A stretch of 64,000 bases of DNA. Source: Brachyhypopomus gauderio. Its lineage: Eukaryota > Chordata > Actinopteri > Gymnotiformes > Hypopomidae. The notes under the pieces are model-generated. The model did no database searches. It saw only the letters and a list, made by a program, of their open reading frames with translations, and was not told the origin of the DNA. How positions within the stretch are numbered: position 1 is the stretch's first letter; every line of letters starts with the position of its first letter. Of this stretch, positions 50,401 through 61,869 are shown piece by piece. The position numbers were made by a program, and so were the translations under genes. The stretch covers positions 27,858,989 to 27,922,988 of the forward strand of contig NC_135214.1 of assembly GCF_052324685.1 (NCBI RefSeq), written 5' to 3'.

Positions 50401-51110
50401 AATAATCAAAATACCTAAAATTTCAGAAATAAGCCAAGTGTTGGTGGTTCTGTATATTTCTGTCTTAATTTTGATTTGGCCTTAACAGGTGATTAATAAA
50501 AACACAGGATTCTGGCAAGATTCTGGATTTGGACTGACATGTCAGTATAGGTCAGATTTCATAAACATAGGTAATAATTAGAAGATTTTCCTTGCCATGG
50601 TCTGTAATTGCTAAGGACCTACAGAAAATATTTTAAATTGATTAAACAGTAATATGATTGCACTGTTCATAAATTATTTTATCAATTTGCTCCATAATTT
50701 GATGAATATTAAATTTTTATCATTATACAATTTTTTAAATAGCAGAATAAATGTTAGTATCTAATTGATTCAGACTCTTTGTCTGCCTATCCCCTACCCC
50801 TCTTTCAAAAGGAGGTTTTGGCTTGAACATAAAATCCAGGGGAAGAGAAGACCTACACCTATACAGAAAATACTTGCACAGCAATCTCATGGTAGTGCGT
50901 GCACCTTCAAGAGGACTTCTTTATAAGTGGCATAAGAAACTCTGTACAGGTGATTCATCAACAGAGTCGTTTAATATGTGCATGCAGTCTAAAGTTATAA
51001 ATGAAGCCTCCCACAGCCAAATGGGTGAATTATTTTTTCACCAAGAAATAGAGAATCATCTGAACAAATACAAACAACGTGACAATGTGGATAATATTAC
51101 AGGCACATGA
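47476..51110 (+). CDS. Chondroitin sulfate N-acetylgalactosaminyltransferase paralogue with altered active-site motifs
   Basis: Seven coding exons: 47476-48079, 48167-48383, 49714-49815, 49931-50109, 50281-50372, 50489-50570, 50812-51110. Phases match and give 524 aa (human CSGALNACT1 532, CSGALNACT2 542). The family is made of Golgi type II membrane enzymes that add GalNAc to start and extend chondroitin chains. Visible: TM anchor at residues 15-32, charged stem (about 55-105), then [82 protein letters not shown] and [17 protein letters not shown]. Two core motifs are changed: the metal-binding DVD is D348-V349-H350 (50049-50057), and GWGGED is S434-RGRED (50835-50852). GGFD is also GGFG. 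There is no stop, shift or bad splice site, so the gene looks expressed and selected but perhaps not as a normal enzyme. A Tc1 element sits in intron 2. AATAAA at 51110-51115 overlaps the stop codon. Whether it is a third teleost paralogue or a divergent csgalnact1 copy is open. Confidence 0.92.
48447..49615 (+). mobile_element. Tc1-like transposon in csgalnact intron 2
   Basis: Inverted ends CACTATATTGTCAAAAGTAT (48447 on) and its counterpart ATACTTTTGGTAATATAGTG (ending at 49615), flanked by TA (48445-48446, 49616-49617). The inside reads as a Tc1 transposase in the host gene's direction: [16 protein letters not shown], then [11 protein letters not shown]-like text ([15 protein letters not shown]), FQHD-type region, and [15 protein letters not shown] near 49330. 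Several stops and frame changes break it. Length 1169 bp with both ends present, so it is a fairly young insertion of a dead copy. Confidence 0.92.
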
Positions 51111-51115
51111 ATAAA
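51110..51115 (+). terminator. AATAAA overlapping the csgalnact stop codon
   Basis: The stop TGA (51108-51110) and the hexamer AATAAA share base 51110. If used, the 3' UTR would be only some 20 nt. I see no better hexamer before the CT/TA microsatellite. Confidence 0.4.
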
Positions 51116-51295
51116 ATGCTAATTCTGTTTTGTTCTGTTATAAACTTCTGAGATGCTGATTTTGTTTGTGATTTAATGTAATGTCATTATGTAAGAACTG
51201 ACCTGACAGATAAAAATATCAACTGTTTCATATACAAACTGGCTCCTCTTTCTTCCTCTGTCCAAAATATCGTGTTTCTCTGGCAACTTTGTGTA

Positions 51296-51435
<140 letters not shown>

Positions 51436-51499
51436 ATAGATATATAGATATCACGCTTCTGAGTCAATAGGAGGAACCAGTATATATGTGAAGACGTTG

Positions 51500-52250
51500 A
51501 TGTTTAAATCATCATATTCATTCCATGGTGTTCTAAAGTTTCAATAGTGAAGATCAGTTCTTTGTCTTTGAATTTCCAAATTTCATTGCTGCCAAAGGAA
51601 CAATTGGCTATGCAAATAGATATGTCATTAATACAGTGTCCATTAGTATTAAAATGCCTTGACACTGGAAATGACATATGGAGTCTTGTCTTTTTTTTTT
51701 TCCAATGTAATGCTCAATCTTGCTCTTGCAAGAAATGCAATAGACAACTCCTGCTGTGGTGCATGAGGATGAATGAGTGATAACAATTGATCCTTTTGTG
51801 CCAGTTATTTTAGTGGTCGTGTTAATAAATTTGCACGTTGCACATCTAGATCCGTTGCAGGCTACTGTAACACAGATGGAATCTGAATGGTTAATTAAAT
51901 AATTCTTGATGAGCATGTGTTTAATGTTCTTGTCTTGTCTATAAGAGATTAGTGGATGATCCTTAAAAAGGGATGAAGCCTGTACATCATGCTGGAGGAG
52001 TGTTTAAGAATATCAGGGCGTCCACTCTGAACAGGTAAAACATGAGCAAAAGCAGCATCCTCCAGAAAAGTAAAAAAACTGGAAAACTGTGGTTTTCCTA
52101 ATGAAATCATAGTTGCTGCTTTTGTTCGTGTTGTAACTCTACATAGAGTGGACTCAGTGACCTACAATATACTGAGACAACAAGAATTCCTTTGGTGCTG
52201 ACTTATGGCACTAATAAAACAGATACTATTATACTACACACACATATACA
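51500..52250 (-). mobile_element. Penelope-like retroelement relic with GIY-YIG region (Neptune-type)
   Basis: On the minus strand, after a reverse-transcriptase tail (HPLISYRQDKNIKHMLIKNY, about 51970-51905), comes the cysteine-rich linker CNGSRCATCKF and then TTAGVVYCISCKSK-EHYIG. This is the VVYCISC/YIG start of the GIY-YIG endonuclease that follows the RT in Penelope-like elements. Further pieces are RHFNTNGHCINDIS and EIWKFKDKELIFT. The copy is broken and both ends are missing. The order of parts makes the call firm; the lineage (Neptune versus Penelope proper) is less sure. Confidence 0.75.
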
Positions 52251-52734
52251 CACGCGGGACCTTTTTGGGCCCTTCATAGTTGCATAGCATCTGTTTGAAT
52301 GTCCAATAGTTTATCTTGGTCGTGACGACTTAGTAACGCATTAAATAGGAAAGTATTTATAGACTGCATTTGCAATGTGTAAAGTTTCTTCTTAGTTTAG
52401 TCATTCTCATAAACTCAAGATCAATTACGTAACTTCGTCGTGAAGATTATGACCAGGGACTTTACTGCTCAGCGGGGAGGAGCGTAAAAGATTGACTCAG
52501 TGAGGGGTTGCCTTTACAGTCGTGCGATGTTAAGTAACTGGATAACGGTAGTGTCGGACGATTTCCGTGTATTTCGGAACCATTACGGAGAGTCCATTTG
52601 TTGAGGGCATGTAAATCACAGGAACGGTCTAACGTAATCGTGCGTGTTTTAGATAAACATCGTAGTTTAGCTAGTGCGTGTCGCGGGTAAAGGTTATAGC
52701 TGCAAAAGGAACAAGAAGTGCTTAGAACACCAAA

Positions 52735-55700
52735 ATGTTTGAAATAGAAGGGATATTCTTCATTATTCTGGACGTCACCTGCGTTGTCCTTGGTAAGACG
52801 TTTATATTTTATCCTACGATTACCTGTTCAGCTTCATCCTACCATTTAACATCCCCGTCGTTGTTTTGGAATTTGGAAAACTTACTAAAATACCCAGTGA
52901 GAAAAGCTAAAAAGTTGTACTACAAGTTTTAGTACACACACTATACGACAGTTGGGTAACAATGTTGCTAGAAACGTCTTGCAAAAGTATAGAGCCTCGT
53001 CATTCATTTCCGTCTCATATAAGAACAATAACCTTAAAACATACTAGTGCTAATTTTTGCATCACTCAGAAAAATGACTTTTTAAAGTCCGTTTTCTGAA
53101 CCATACATTTGCACATAACATAGCTAGAACATGGATTCTAATTTGCAAATGGAAATAAATTAGGAACCTTTACCCACAGACTTAGGGAACAAAAACACAA
53201 CGTAGTGAGGCATCCCCGTTCAGAGTATAAGACCAGAATACAGGACACTTTGTGTAACATTTGTATGTAATCTATTCAACTCAACCACAGATTCAAAAAG
53301 TATTTTTCCATATAGATTGATATGCTATTTAGAGATTACGCGGCCATCGCTATGTAGCCTATAATCTGAAGTAGGATGTGTAGCCTAATCTCTTAATTCG
53401 TGTGGACATGAATATTAGACATGTAGGCTACATGCAGCTATGTGTAAAATCATGTGAATTATCTGCTGTGCTGAAAATGGGAAGTGACATAACTTCCCTC
53501 AAAATTAAAGACAGACATTTGCATTTTGTTCATGTTTTCAAGTTTTAATATAGTGATTATGTCTTGATTATGGCTCCAAATTTAACTTCATTATCAAATG
53601 GGGCATCTACCATAAAAGCACGTGTAATCACATTCAAATATAACATTTCCCACAAGTGGTGTGGGTTTGAAAAATGTGATTTCCTAATTACATTTTATTT
53701 AAATTTTGGCTAATAAATAGGAGGTAAAATAGTTTACTTGGAGCAACTACTGTGTTGCAAACAAGATATTTCTCATGAAAACAACCAAGGTATTGTGAGC
53801 CGTGGTTTATTTCAGCAACACTTGGCTAACATTCTGCTCTGTTGTTTCAACAGTCACATGTAAAAGTTGCACTTGGTGGTGCATGGTCCCAGTGCTTATT
53901 CATTCAGACAAAGACCTATAATGTGATAGTCTGCTTCTGCACTCAGTGGTTATCTATTCTGTTAAAACACTGTCCCAGTTGTGGTAATCCATTGTGGCAC
54001 TTTTTTTTTTTCTCAGCTGGACTTCCATTTGCCATACTAAATCTTCAACATAATCCGTTCAAAACTGGATTTTTCTGCAGTGATGACACCATCAAGTATC
54101 CCTACAAAAAAGATACTATATCCTATCAGTTGTTAATGGGAATAATGATTCCATTTGCATTATTTGTTGTAAGTATTCTTTTTTTTACACATAGTGTCTG
54201 TAGCAGGCACAGAGAAGACTTTACTTGTTCATGTGTCCAATATTGGGTCGATGCCAATACTGATGTTATGATGTTAAGCGGTAGCTGCTTAGAATAGAAA
54301 CAGTGAACTGTATGGTAGGGGAGTTTTCATAGAGAAGGTAACAGGACAAAAAGCCACAGTCTGAAAGTAAAAACCAGGGTAGTCAAGCTAGAGTCAAAAC
54401 CAAAAGACGTAGAGCAGATCACAACCCAAATCACAGAGCAAATCACGTACCCAAAACCAAAAATCAAGTGAAAAAACACTCTGTATAATAAACTATATAT
54501 TATGCAGAAAGTAAACAATACTTCACCATGAAGGAGAAGAAAACTGGAGTTTATATAGGAGGGTAATCAAGAGACTTTATGTGCATGGAGTTAGCATTCC
54601 AGCGAGGCTGATCACTGTGGGTATTTTTGGCCACATAATGATGATTGACTGTTCGAAAGTTGCTCAGTGGTTTGACAGAACCAGTTCTCAAAGGGATGTC
54701 ACTAGACATGCCCACCAGCCCTGAGGCCAAGGGGCTGTTGGGTCCTGATGTGCCTTTTGGAAAGCACCGATAAGTGATTTGTCCCTGTTGACAAAGTACC
54801 CCACCTGTGAACTGAACTCGGGTCAGCAACTTGAACTCGAGTTGCACTTTTGACATATTTGGAAGGACTCACAGCTTGACTCTGACTTTAATAAATCTGA
54901 ATAATTTTAATACACACTGAAAGGTTGGTATGGACAGCAAGCATGCTGGATTACCAGTAACTAGATAGCCAGCTAGATAGGTGATAAATACTTTTGTAGT
55001 ATCTACATGGCTTTTCTTTGCAGCTTTTCTAGCTACATGCTCCATTGTCTTCTTTTCATTTTGTTGTTGGCTAACAATAGTTTGCACACAAGCATAAATG
55101 TAACATTAGTTTTCAGGCATTGTTCCTGGCCTGTGCGGTTGAGGATGTACATTAGTTTATACTACCAGCAACAATATATTTTTATTGTTCATGTGTTCTT
55201 GAGACTCAACTCGTGCTCTTATCCAGAGATGTAAGACTTCCACTCAGACTTGCGTCTAAGAGACTCGAGACTTGACTTATCTGTGACAGTTGACTCGAAC
55301 CATGGGAGACGTTCAGGACCCGTGAACATCTCTGCTGCTGGTGTCCAGGGGGGAGGAGGTGTAGTCGTAACTGGGTTTAGGGTAGATGGACTGTAGTGGA
55401 CATGTTTTAGGGGGCTAACATGGAACACACCAGTGGGATCTGGAGGAGAAAGGTAACAGGATTAGTATGCCTTAGTACTTTATATGGGCCGGCATACCTG
55501 GGAGACAGTTTCCTGCATGGCAGGCAGTGACAGAAAACGTGTATTGACAACCAGACTCGCTGACCTGGATGAAACAGAGGAGTGGGTCTACACCATCAAT
55601 TGGCATATTGCTGCTATGTGTGCACGGCTCATTGAAGCTGTATGTGGGACACCTCCCAGACCTGTGTGCTGCAGCAATGCCAGTTTTTCACTTAAGGGAG

Positions 55701-58324
55701 CTCAGTAGGCCGTAGATCCCATTGGGAACATAGAAGGCTGATAGCCTACTGGAATGGGGTCAGTCACAGCAATTAATGAAAGAAATCTGGGAATATTCTG
55801 TCCAGGGCAGAAAGCAGTGTCAGTCATGCTGGTAATGTGTACAGAACTGGTGTAGGAAGTGATCCAACTCTTAGTATAGCCTTTCTGAGAATGAAGGCTG
55901 AGGAGAGGCTAATTAGGGATTTCTATCAGATGTTTCATCTTGTGGTAGCCCATAAAAATGGAAAACAGTGTAAAATTGGAAGACCGGTTCAAGTTGAGAG
56001 GCATCCTTATCCTTCTCATGAATGCAGGAGATCACATATGCATTCATTGTGCCATGTCTGTGCTAAAAAACTGGAAGCATGTAAAAGATAGAGACCATCT
56101 AGCATGTCTCAGATTTAGTGGTCTTGAGATATTCCATGTCCTTTTGATCAGATAAAGTCAAGAAGGGATGTTGCACACCCTCGAGCTCTAGTTCTAGTCC
56201 CAGTCTGATAGCCAGCATCTCTCTGTTCGTGGCAGCAGGGCTCTGTTTCTTGCTAAAGATAAAATAAATAAATAGCTTTAGCTCAGACTCTTAACTTCAC
56301 CTCGACTTTGACAATGAATGGAGTGTTCAGTTTGCTTTAACATGATGCGAGTTGAGGTAAAGCTTTGAGTAAACGTTGAGTTTTGTGAAAGTCTGGTCAG
56401 GTGCTGTGGTCACTTTAACAGGGTTGTGTGGGTTATGTCAGTTTAGATGAAACAATGGAAAAAAAATAGCAAACCCTAAGAAGTGCTGGAGGTCTTTAAC
56501 AGAATGAGTTGTTGGTTTAATGAGCTGCTTTTAGGATTCATAATTGTAAAGCCAAGATTTTGTGTTTTTGAAAAACACATTTGAACCAAGCTTATAAATG
56601 AGATGCATACTTTGGGATTTAATTACTTTAGACACGTTCACCAGGTAAATACATGCAATAGTGCAATATATCCCTGGACAAAAGCTGTAGAAAGACAATA
56701 ATTTGAAAATAAATGTAATATTATCTTAGGAACATTTGTAAGAACTGAGGAAATAGGCTTAGCTGTACTTGTAAAATGCAGTATCCATACAAAACAGCGA
56801 ACAAAACTTCTTATGCAATACAGGATCCTGACATCTTAGGAATATGTCTGTGAAACACAAGACTAATGGGATCTCTAGGATTGTTTTGTACACTGTAACA
56901 TTGAACTTTATGATGTTAACTAAAGAGAAAGTGTATTAAATGTACATCTAGGGACACAACGGCAGGCCAATTCAATAATATACACATTCATTATTACATC
57001 ATACATTATATTGTAACTTCATTAACATTAAAACTTCATTATACTGCATGAATGTAGCAGTTCCTTATGTTGGTATTTAGAATATTGCTTCACTGATTAA
57101 TTATTGGATAGTGTGTTCCTTTAAAATAATGCAAAATATCTTATAAATAATATAATACCTGCATGTAAAGTTTGATCTGCTTTGCATCTGATGGACTAAA
57201 TGAAACATGTAACATCTATGAATGTGTCTTTTACAGATTGTTGCTGGAGAGAGTCTTTCAACATATCTCAGATCCAGATCTTCTTGCATTAGTGACTATA
57301 TTGCATGTATATATAAAGCAGTGGGTTCCTTTGTGTTTGGAGCAGCAGTAAGCCAGTCTCTAACTGACATCGCCAAGTACACCATAGGTCGGTTGAGACC
57401 ACACTTCCTGACTGTATGCAAACCCAACTGGAGTCTTGTGGACTGTAAAGCTGGTTATGTTGCGAACATCTCATGTACGGGAGACAAGACATTGGTTAGC
57501 GAAGGAAGGTAAGGACTGCAGAATGTGCTGATTTTAACATTATTTTACTGAAATTTATATAATCGCCATTGTTAGCTAGTTATAACTCATGGTAGTATCC
57601 TCACAAACTGAAAAGTAACTACTTCAATTCTTTTTATAGGCTTTCATTTTATTCTGGACATGCATCCTTTTCTATGTACTGTATGCTGTTCCTTGCTGTA
57701 AGTATGTCTTAGGATAACTATACAGCTATACAGTTGATATTTATTTTTCTTTTACATTTGATGGCAAATCTCAAAATCTGCCAGAATACTGCCATTCTAA
57801 CAGATCACCAATAATGCAATATCTTACTTTCTGAAGCTGTATATGCAGTCAAAAATGAAGGTAGAATGGGCTCGAATGCTCCGCCCAACGCTCCAGTTCT
57901 TCCTCATCGCTGCGTCTCTGTATGTGGGCCTGTCCCGAATCTCCGACTACAAGCACCACTGGAGTGATGTTCTCACGGGATTCATACAGGGGGCCATAGT
58001 GGCAGTGTTTATTGTGAGTTATTTGCAGTGTTTATTGTGAGTTATTTACCGTGCTTATTGTGCTTATTGAGTTATTTGCAAGAGCAACAATCCTGAGCAT
58101 TCTGGACTTATTAATAATAAAAAAAAAACAGAATACTGGTCATACCCATTTTAATAACATGCTCAAAATTTTGAGTTTTTAATATAATCATTTCTATCCC
58201 GATATAGGTGTTCTGTGTGTCAGATTTCTTCAAAGAGCATATTAGGAGGAATAAAGAAGAAATCTCTCACACAACCTTACAGGAGACCACAAGCAACGTT
58301 AACAACTATGGGAGTACTGAGTGA
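52735..58324 (+). CDS. plpp1: Phospholipid phosphatase 1 (lipid phosphate phosphohydrolase)
   Basis: Six coding exons, 52735-52792, 54017-54168, 57237-57508, 57640-57697, 57837-58013 and 58208-58324, join in phase to 277 aa (human 284). PLPP1 is a six-TM ecto-phosphatase that dephosphorylates lysophosphatidate, phosphatidate, ceramide-1-phosphate and S1P at the cell surface. All three catalytic motifs are intact: C1 KYTIGRLRP (117-125), C2 YSGH (165-168), C3 [12 protein letters not shown] (213-224), with H168 and H220 as the expected catalytic histidines. An N-glycosylation sequon N147-I-S lies in the loop before C2. The tail SDFFKE and SHTTLQET match PLPP1 rather than PLPP2 or PLPP3. Mammalian PLPP1 has two alternative second exons; only one form ([18 protein letters not shown]) was found. 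The exon 5 donor is duplicated (58003-58047). Intron 2 holds a Gypsy fossil. Whether this is the a or b copy is unknown. Confidence 0.96.
55280..55730 (-). mobile_element. Ty3/Gypsy pol 3' fragment (fossil) in plpp1 intron 2
   Basis: On the minus strand short stretches such as [15 protein letters not shown] and [10 protein letters not shown] match the part after integrase in fish Gypsy elements (usual form RKLAPRYIGPF-V, INPV-YRLQLP). Old and broken, with several breaks, and no complete domain. LTR-like text near 54300-54550 may belong to the same insertion, but this is not shown. Confidence 0.55.
58003..58047 (+). repeat. 23-bp tandem duplication across the plpp1 exon 5 splice donor
   Basis: GCAGTGTTTATTGTGAGTTA plus TTT occurs twice in a row, so the junction ATT/GTGAGT exists at 58013/58014 and again 23 bp on at 58036/58037. 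The first copy is used in the reading above because it keeps phase with exon 6. Confidence 0.9.
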
Positions 58325-58606
58325 TTACTGAAAAATCAAAAATATTCAGTAGCCTAAACTGGAGGACGACCTTCTCCAAGCAACCTGCTTCTGGAGTGGA
58401 CACTGTAGCTGCCAGTCTGCCAGTCTTTACATGTGCCAGATCTCCTCATCCAACTCAGTACGGCTTCTGTAGCGTAAACAGCAGCCGCAACTCCTTCTGA
58501 TTCTACAGCCTCATGAAATGCAATGAACCATCCGATGAAAAATGATTTTAGTTAGTGTTTTGTTTACTATTGATAATTTATACTATTTGTACACTTTTCG
58601 TTATTT

Positions 58607-58780
58607 CATGGACGTAATTTTGATTTCAAAAGTGGGGGGGGGGGGGGGCATGGATTCGTCGCTATTTAAATATTTGGTTTTAACTGTAAAAACTGGGGGG
58701 GACCAAAACCGGCTTTTGAAATGTGGGGGGGACATGTCCCCCCCGTCCCATCCCCCCCCCCCCCAAAAATTACGTCCGTG
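58607..58780. mobile_element. hAT-type MITE with G/C runs in the likely plpp1 3' UTR
   Basis: Ends CATGGACGTAATTTT and AAAATTACGTCCGTG are inverted, flanked by a perfect 8-bp duplication CGTTATTT (58599-58606, 58781-58788). Inside lie G runs of up to 14 and C runs of about 14, so the transcript could form a G-quadruplex or a strong hairpin. 174 bp, non-coding. Confidence 0.88.
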
Positions 58781-59478
58781 CGTTATTTTAACATCTGTTT
58801 TACATTAAATGTAAAATGTCACACAAAATGAAAAAAAAGTTTCATGGTCACGACTGCTGGGAGAATAAGCAAGCATAGCTGTTTCCTGCAAAATCTTGAA
58901 TTTTGTGCATGGAACAAGTACAAGAATATAATGAATTGTGTTGCTTTTAAATGTTATGTAGATGTAGGTAATGTTGGTTTTCTTTGTTCCGTTTGGAGTT
59001 AATACAACTTGTATTACATATTGTAAAATGCTGTTCATAATGCTGTTCACATATATTCAACATATCTCAAACAATGAGGCATCACATCAGTGGCACTGGA
59101 TGTATTAATGCTGTGTGCCCTTAACATGCTTCAATTTTAATATCTTAAGACCCTTGATGAACATGCTTTGTGATATATTTATTTTTTTATTTGCAAACAT
59201 GACAAGTTTATGCGTGCTATCAGTTGTATGCCTTGGATAAGGAATCTGAGTAAGTGAGAGAAGATGGTTTAAAAGTCGCTAGTTCAAATGAGGATTGAGT
59301 GAAGAGTGGGTCTGGATAGTTTCAGCAAAGTTTGTATATATTTTATATTATTTATATTTCATATGCACTCGTAACAGTTTAAAACTGTTAAACTGTCATC
59401 AAAAGTGTATGTCTCATTAACATGGCTTTCCAACTATAGACTGGTATCAACATTTTTTCAAATTTTTTTGTCTGCTGT

Positions 59479-59484
59479 AATAAA
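59479..59484 (+). terminator. Possible poly(A) signal of plpp1
   Basis: AATAAA 1.15 kb after the plpp1 stop and just before a Tc1 relic begins. Confidence 0.4.
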
Positions 59485-59545
59485 CCAAAAGCATGTGATA
59501 CAAAAGCACTATTACAGAGTGTGAGTGGAAAGTGCCCTCAGTCTA

Positions 59546-60900
59546 CAGGTGCGTCTCAATAAATTAGAATATTATTTATTATATAGAATAATAAATTAAG
59601 TCAATTCATTTCAGGAATTCAATACAAAAAGTGAAGCACATATATAGATTCATTACAGAATGATCAATGGTTTTATTTCTGTTAATGTTGATGATTATGG
59701 CTTTACCTCAGAAAATAACAATAATTAACACAATTCAACTGCAAAATCTTCCTAAACATTTAAAAAGGTCCTTTAGTCTGGTTCAGTAGGCGACACAATC
59801 ATGGGGAAGACTGCTGACCTGACAGACGTCCAGAAGGCAGTCTGACACACTCCACAAGGAGGAGAAGCCACAAAGGGTCAATGCTAAAGAAACTGGCTGT
59901 TCACAGAGTGCTGTATCCAAGCATATTAATGAAGTTGAATGGAAGGAAAAAAGTGTGGTAGAAAAGGTGCCCAAGCAACCAGGATAACCGTAGCCTTGAA
60001 AGGGTCGGTAAGAAAAGGCCATTCAAAAAAAATTGCAGAAGATTGACAAGGAGTGGACTGCTGCTGGAGTCAGTGCTTCAAGAGCCACCACACACAGACG
60101 TATCCAGGACTTGGACTGTCACATTCCTTGTGTCAAGCCACTAGCTAAGTCTAAGAGACAATGCCAGAAGTGTCTTACCTGGGCCATGGAGAAAAAGAAC
60201 TGGACTATTGCTCAGTGGTTCAAGATGTTTTCAGATGAAAGTACATTTTGCATTTCATTCAAGATCAAGGTCCCAGCGTCTGGAGGAAGAGTGGAGAGGA
60301 ATATAATCCAAGCTGTTTGAGGTCTAGTGTGTAGTTTCCTCAATCAGTGATGGTTTGGGGGAGCCATGTCATCTGCTGGTGTAGGTCCACTGTGTTATAT
60401 CAAGACCAAAGTCAGCACAGTTGTCTATCAGGAATTTTTAGAGCACTTCATGCTTCCCTCTGCTGGCAAGCTTTTTGGAGATAGAAATTTCATTTTCCAG
60501 CAAAACCTGGCACCTGTCCACACTGCCAAAAGTACCAATACCTGGTTTAATAACCACAGTATCACGGTGCTTGATTGGCCAGCAGCGAATCTATGGGGTG
60601 TTGTGAAGGTGCCATGGTGCCATGCTGCACTGGTGTAGTAATTAGTGCAGCATTAGTGCCCTGACCTTTTTTTATTGAATGTTTACATTTACATACTTTT
60701 CAGTAGGCCAACATTTCTGTATTAAACATTTCTGAATTTTTTTCAGTTCGTCTTGGATTCTAATTTTCTGAGATAATGATTTTGGGTTTTCATTGGCTGT
60801 TATCCATAAAATTCAGAAATGAACAGAAATAAAGCCTATAAAATGAAGATCAGAAACATTTTATGGTAAACAAAACTTTAGTCAAAGAAAACTGTTAACA
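59546..60900 (+). mobile_element. Tc1-like transposon, right end missing
   Basis: It starts CAGGTGCGTCTCAATAAATT after TA (59544-59545), a known fish Tc1-type end. Transposase pieces follow in plus-strand frames: KIDKEWTAAGVSASRATTHR, QWFKMFSDESTF, MSSAGVGPLCYIKTKV, IFQQNLAPVHTAKSTNTWF and ITVLDWPA. The catalytic QQD aspartate reads N. The inverted right end was not found, and there are stops between pieces, so the copy is truncated and dead. Confidence 0.82.
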
Positions 60901-60929
60901 TCCCTAAAACTTTAACTGAAGCACCTTCT

Positions 60930-61379
60930 GAATTTGTTACAGCAGTCGGTCTTTTGTCACATCAGTATGACGAATCTTGACTTGCCAATATTTCCCAGCT
61001 CTTCTCCAGACGTAGCAGAGCTGACATGTTGCTGGGCTTCTTCTGTGCAGAATTCTCTTTCAGGTCTCCGCCCAGATCCTCAATTAGATTCAGTCTGGGC
61101 TCCGGCTGGGAGATTCCAAAATGATAATCTTCTTTCAGTGAATTTGGATGTACGCTTTGGGACATTGTCATGCTGAAGGATGAAATCCCTCTTCATTTTC
61201 AGCTTTTATGCTGATGCCTGGAGGTGATGCGCCCAAAACCGACCGGTATTTTGAACTATTCATGATTTCCTGCACCTTGATTAAAGCTCCAGTTCCAACT
61301 GCAACAAAACAGCACGATGGTACCAACGTTTAGTGTCACTTTGGGTATGGTGTTCTTCTGGTGATGTCCTTTTTAGTGT

Positions 61380-61439
<60 letters not shown>

Positions 61440-61560
61440 AGGGGGGGCAGTTGCACCAAACATAATTTTTCAATTATGGCAAAAAAGTTCATCAGACCAA
61501 ATCACATTTTGCACATGGTTCTGATAAACTGAATGTAACTCAGAAAAGGCTCCAGACGTT
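60930..61560 (-). mobile_element. Tc1-like transposon relic, minus strand
   Basis: The plus strand reads GCTCCAGTTCCAACTGCAAC, then the TTGGGACATTGTCATGCTGA and CCAAATCACATTTTGCACAT stretches that are the complement of a Tc1 transposase core. The minus strand gives RLNLIEDLGGDLKENS, an eroded form of DLNPIENLWG-LK. A TG microsatellite has expanded inside. No complete ends were found. Confidence 0.65.
61382..61438. repeat. (TG)n microsatellite
   Basis: About 28 TG units followed by a G run, inside the Tc1 relic. Cys-Val and Thr-His open frames here are artefacts. Confidence 0.95.
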
Positions 61561-61869
61561 GTGAGCTGAACTTCATTAATGGTTCATAAGAGTCACATAA
61601 ATTGATGGCAGCATGTTATTGTTTATTAACATGAGCTTGAACGTGGTTGATTGATTATAAATCACATCATCTGTTATAAATGTGGTGTACACTTATGCAA
61701 ACAAGTTACTGTAAATTCTCTCTTTTTGTCCCCTAAAATGTTTGATGCAGTTTTTGGTTGCAATTTTATATTAACTTATTGAAGGAATGTTCAAAGCATC
61801 TGTTAGCCATTTAAATTTCATGTACTGCTTAAACATATACATTCTTTAGGTTAGGTGAAAAATCCCTGT

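Noticed and set aside
54177-54297. Extension of plpp1 exon 2 past the donor at 54169
   Set aside because: The open frame goes on, but the joined protein loses the C1 region; the GTAAGT donor and the phase with exon 3 fit the PLPP1 family exactly.
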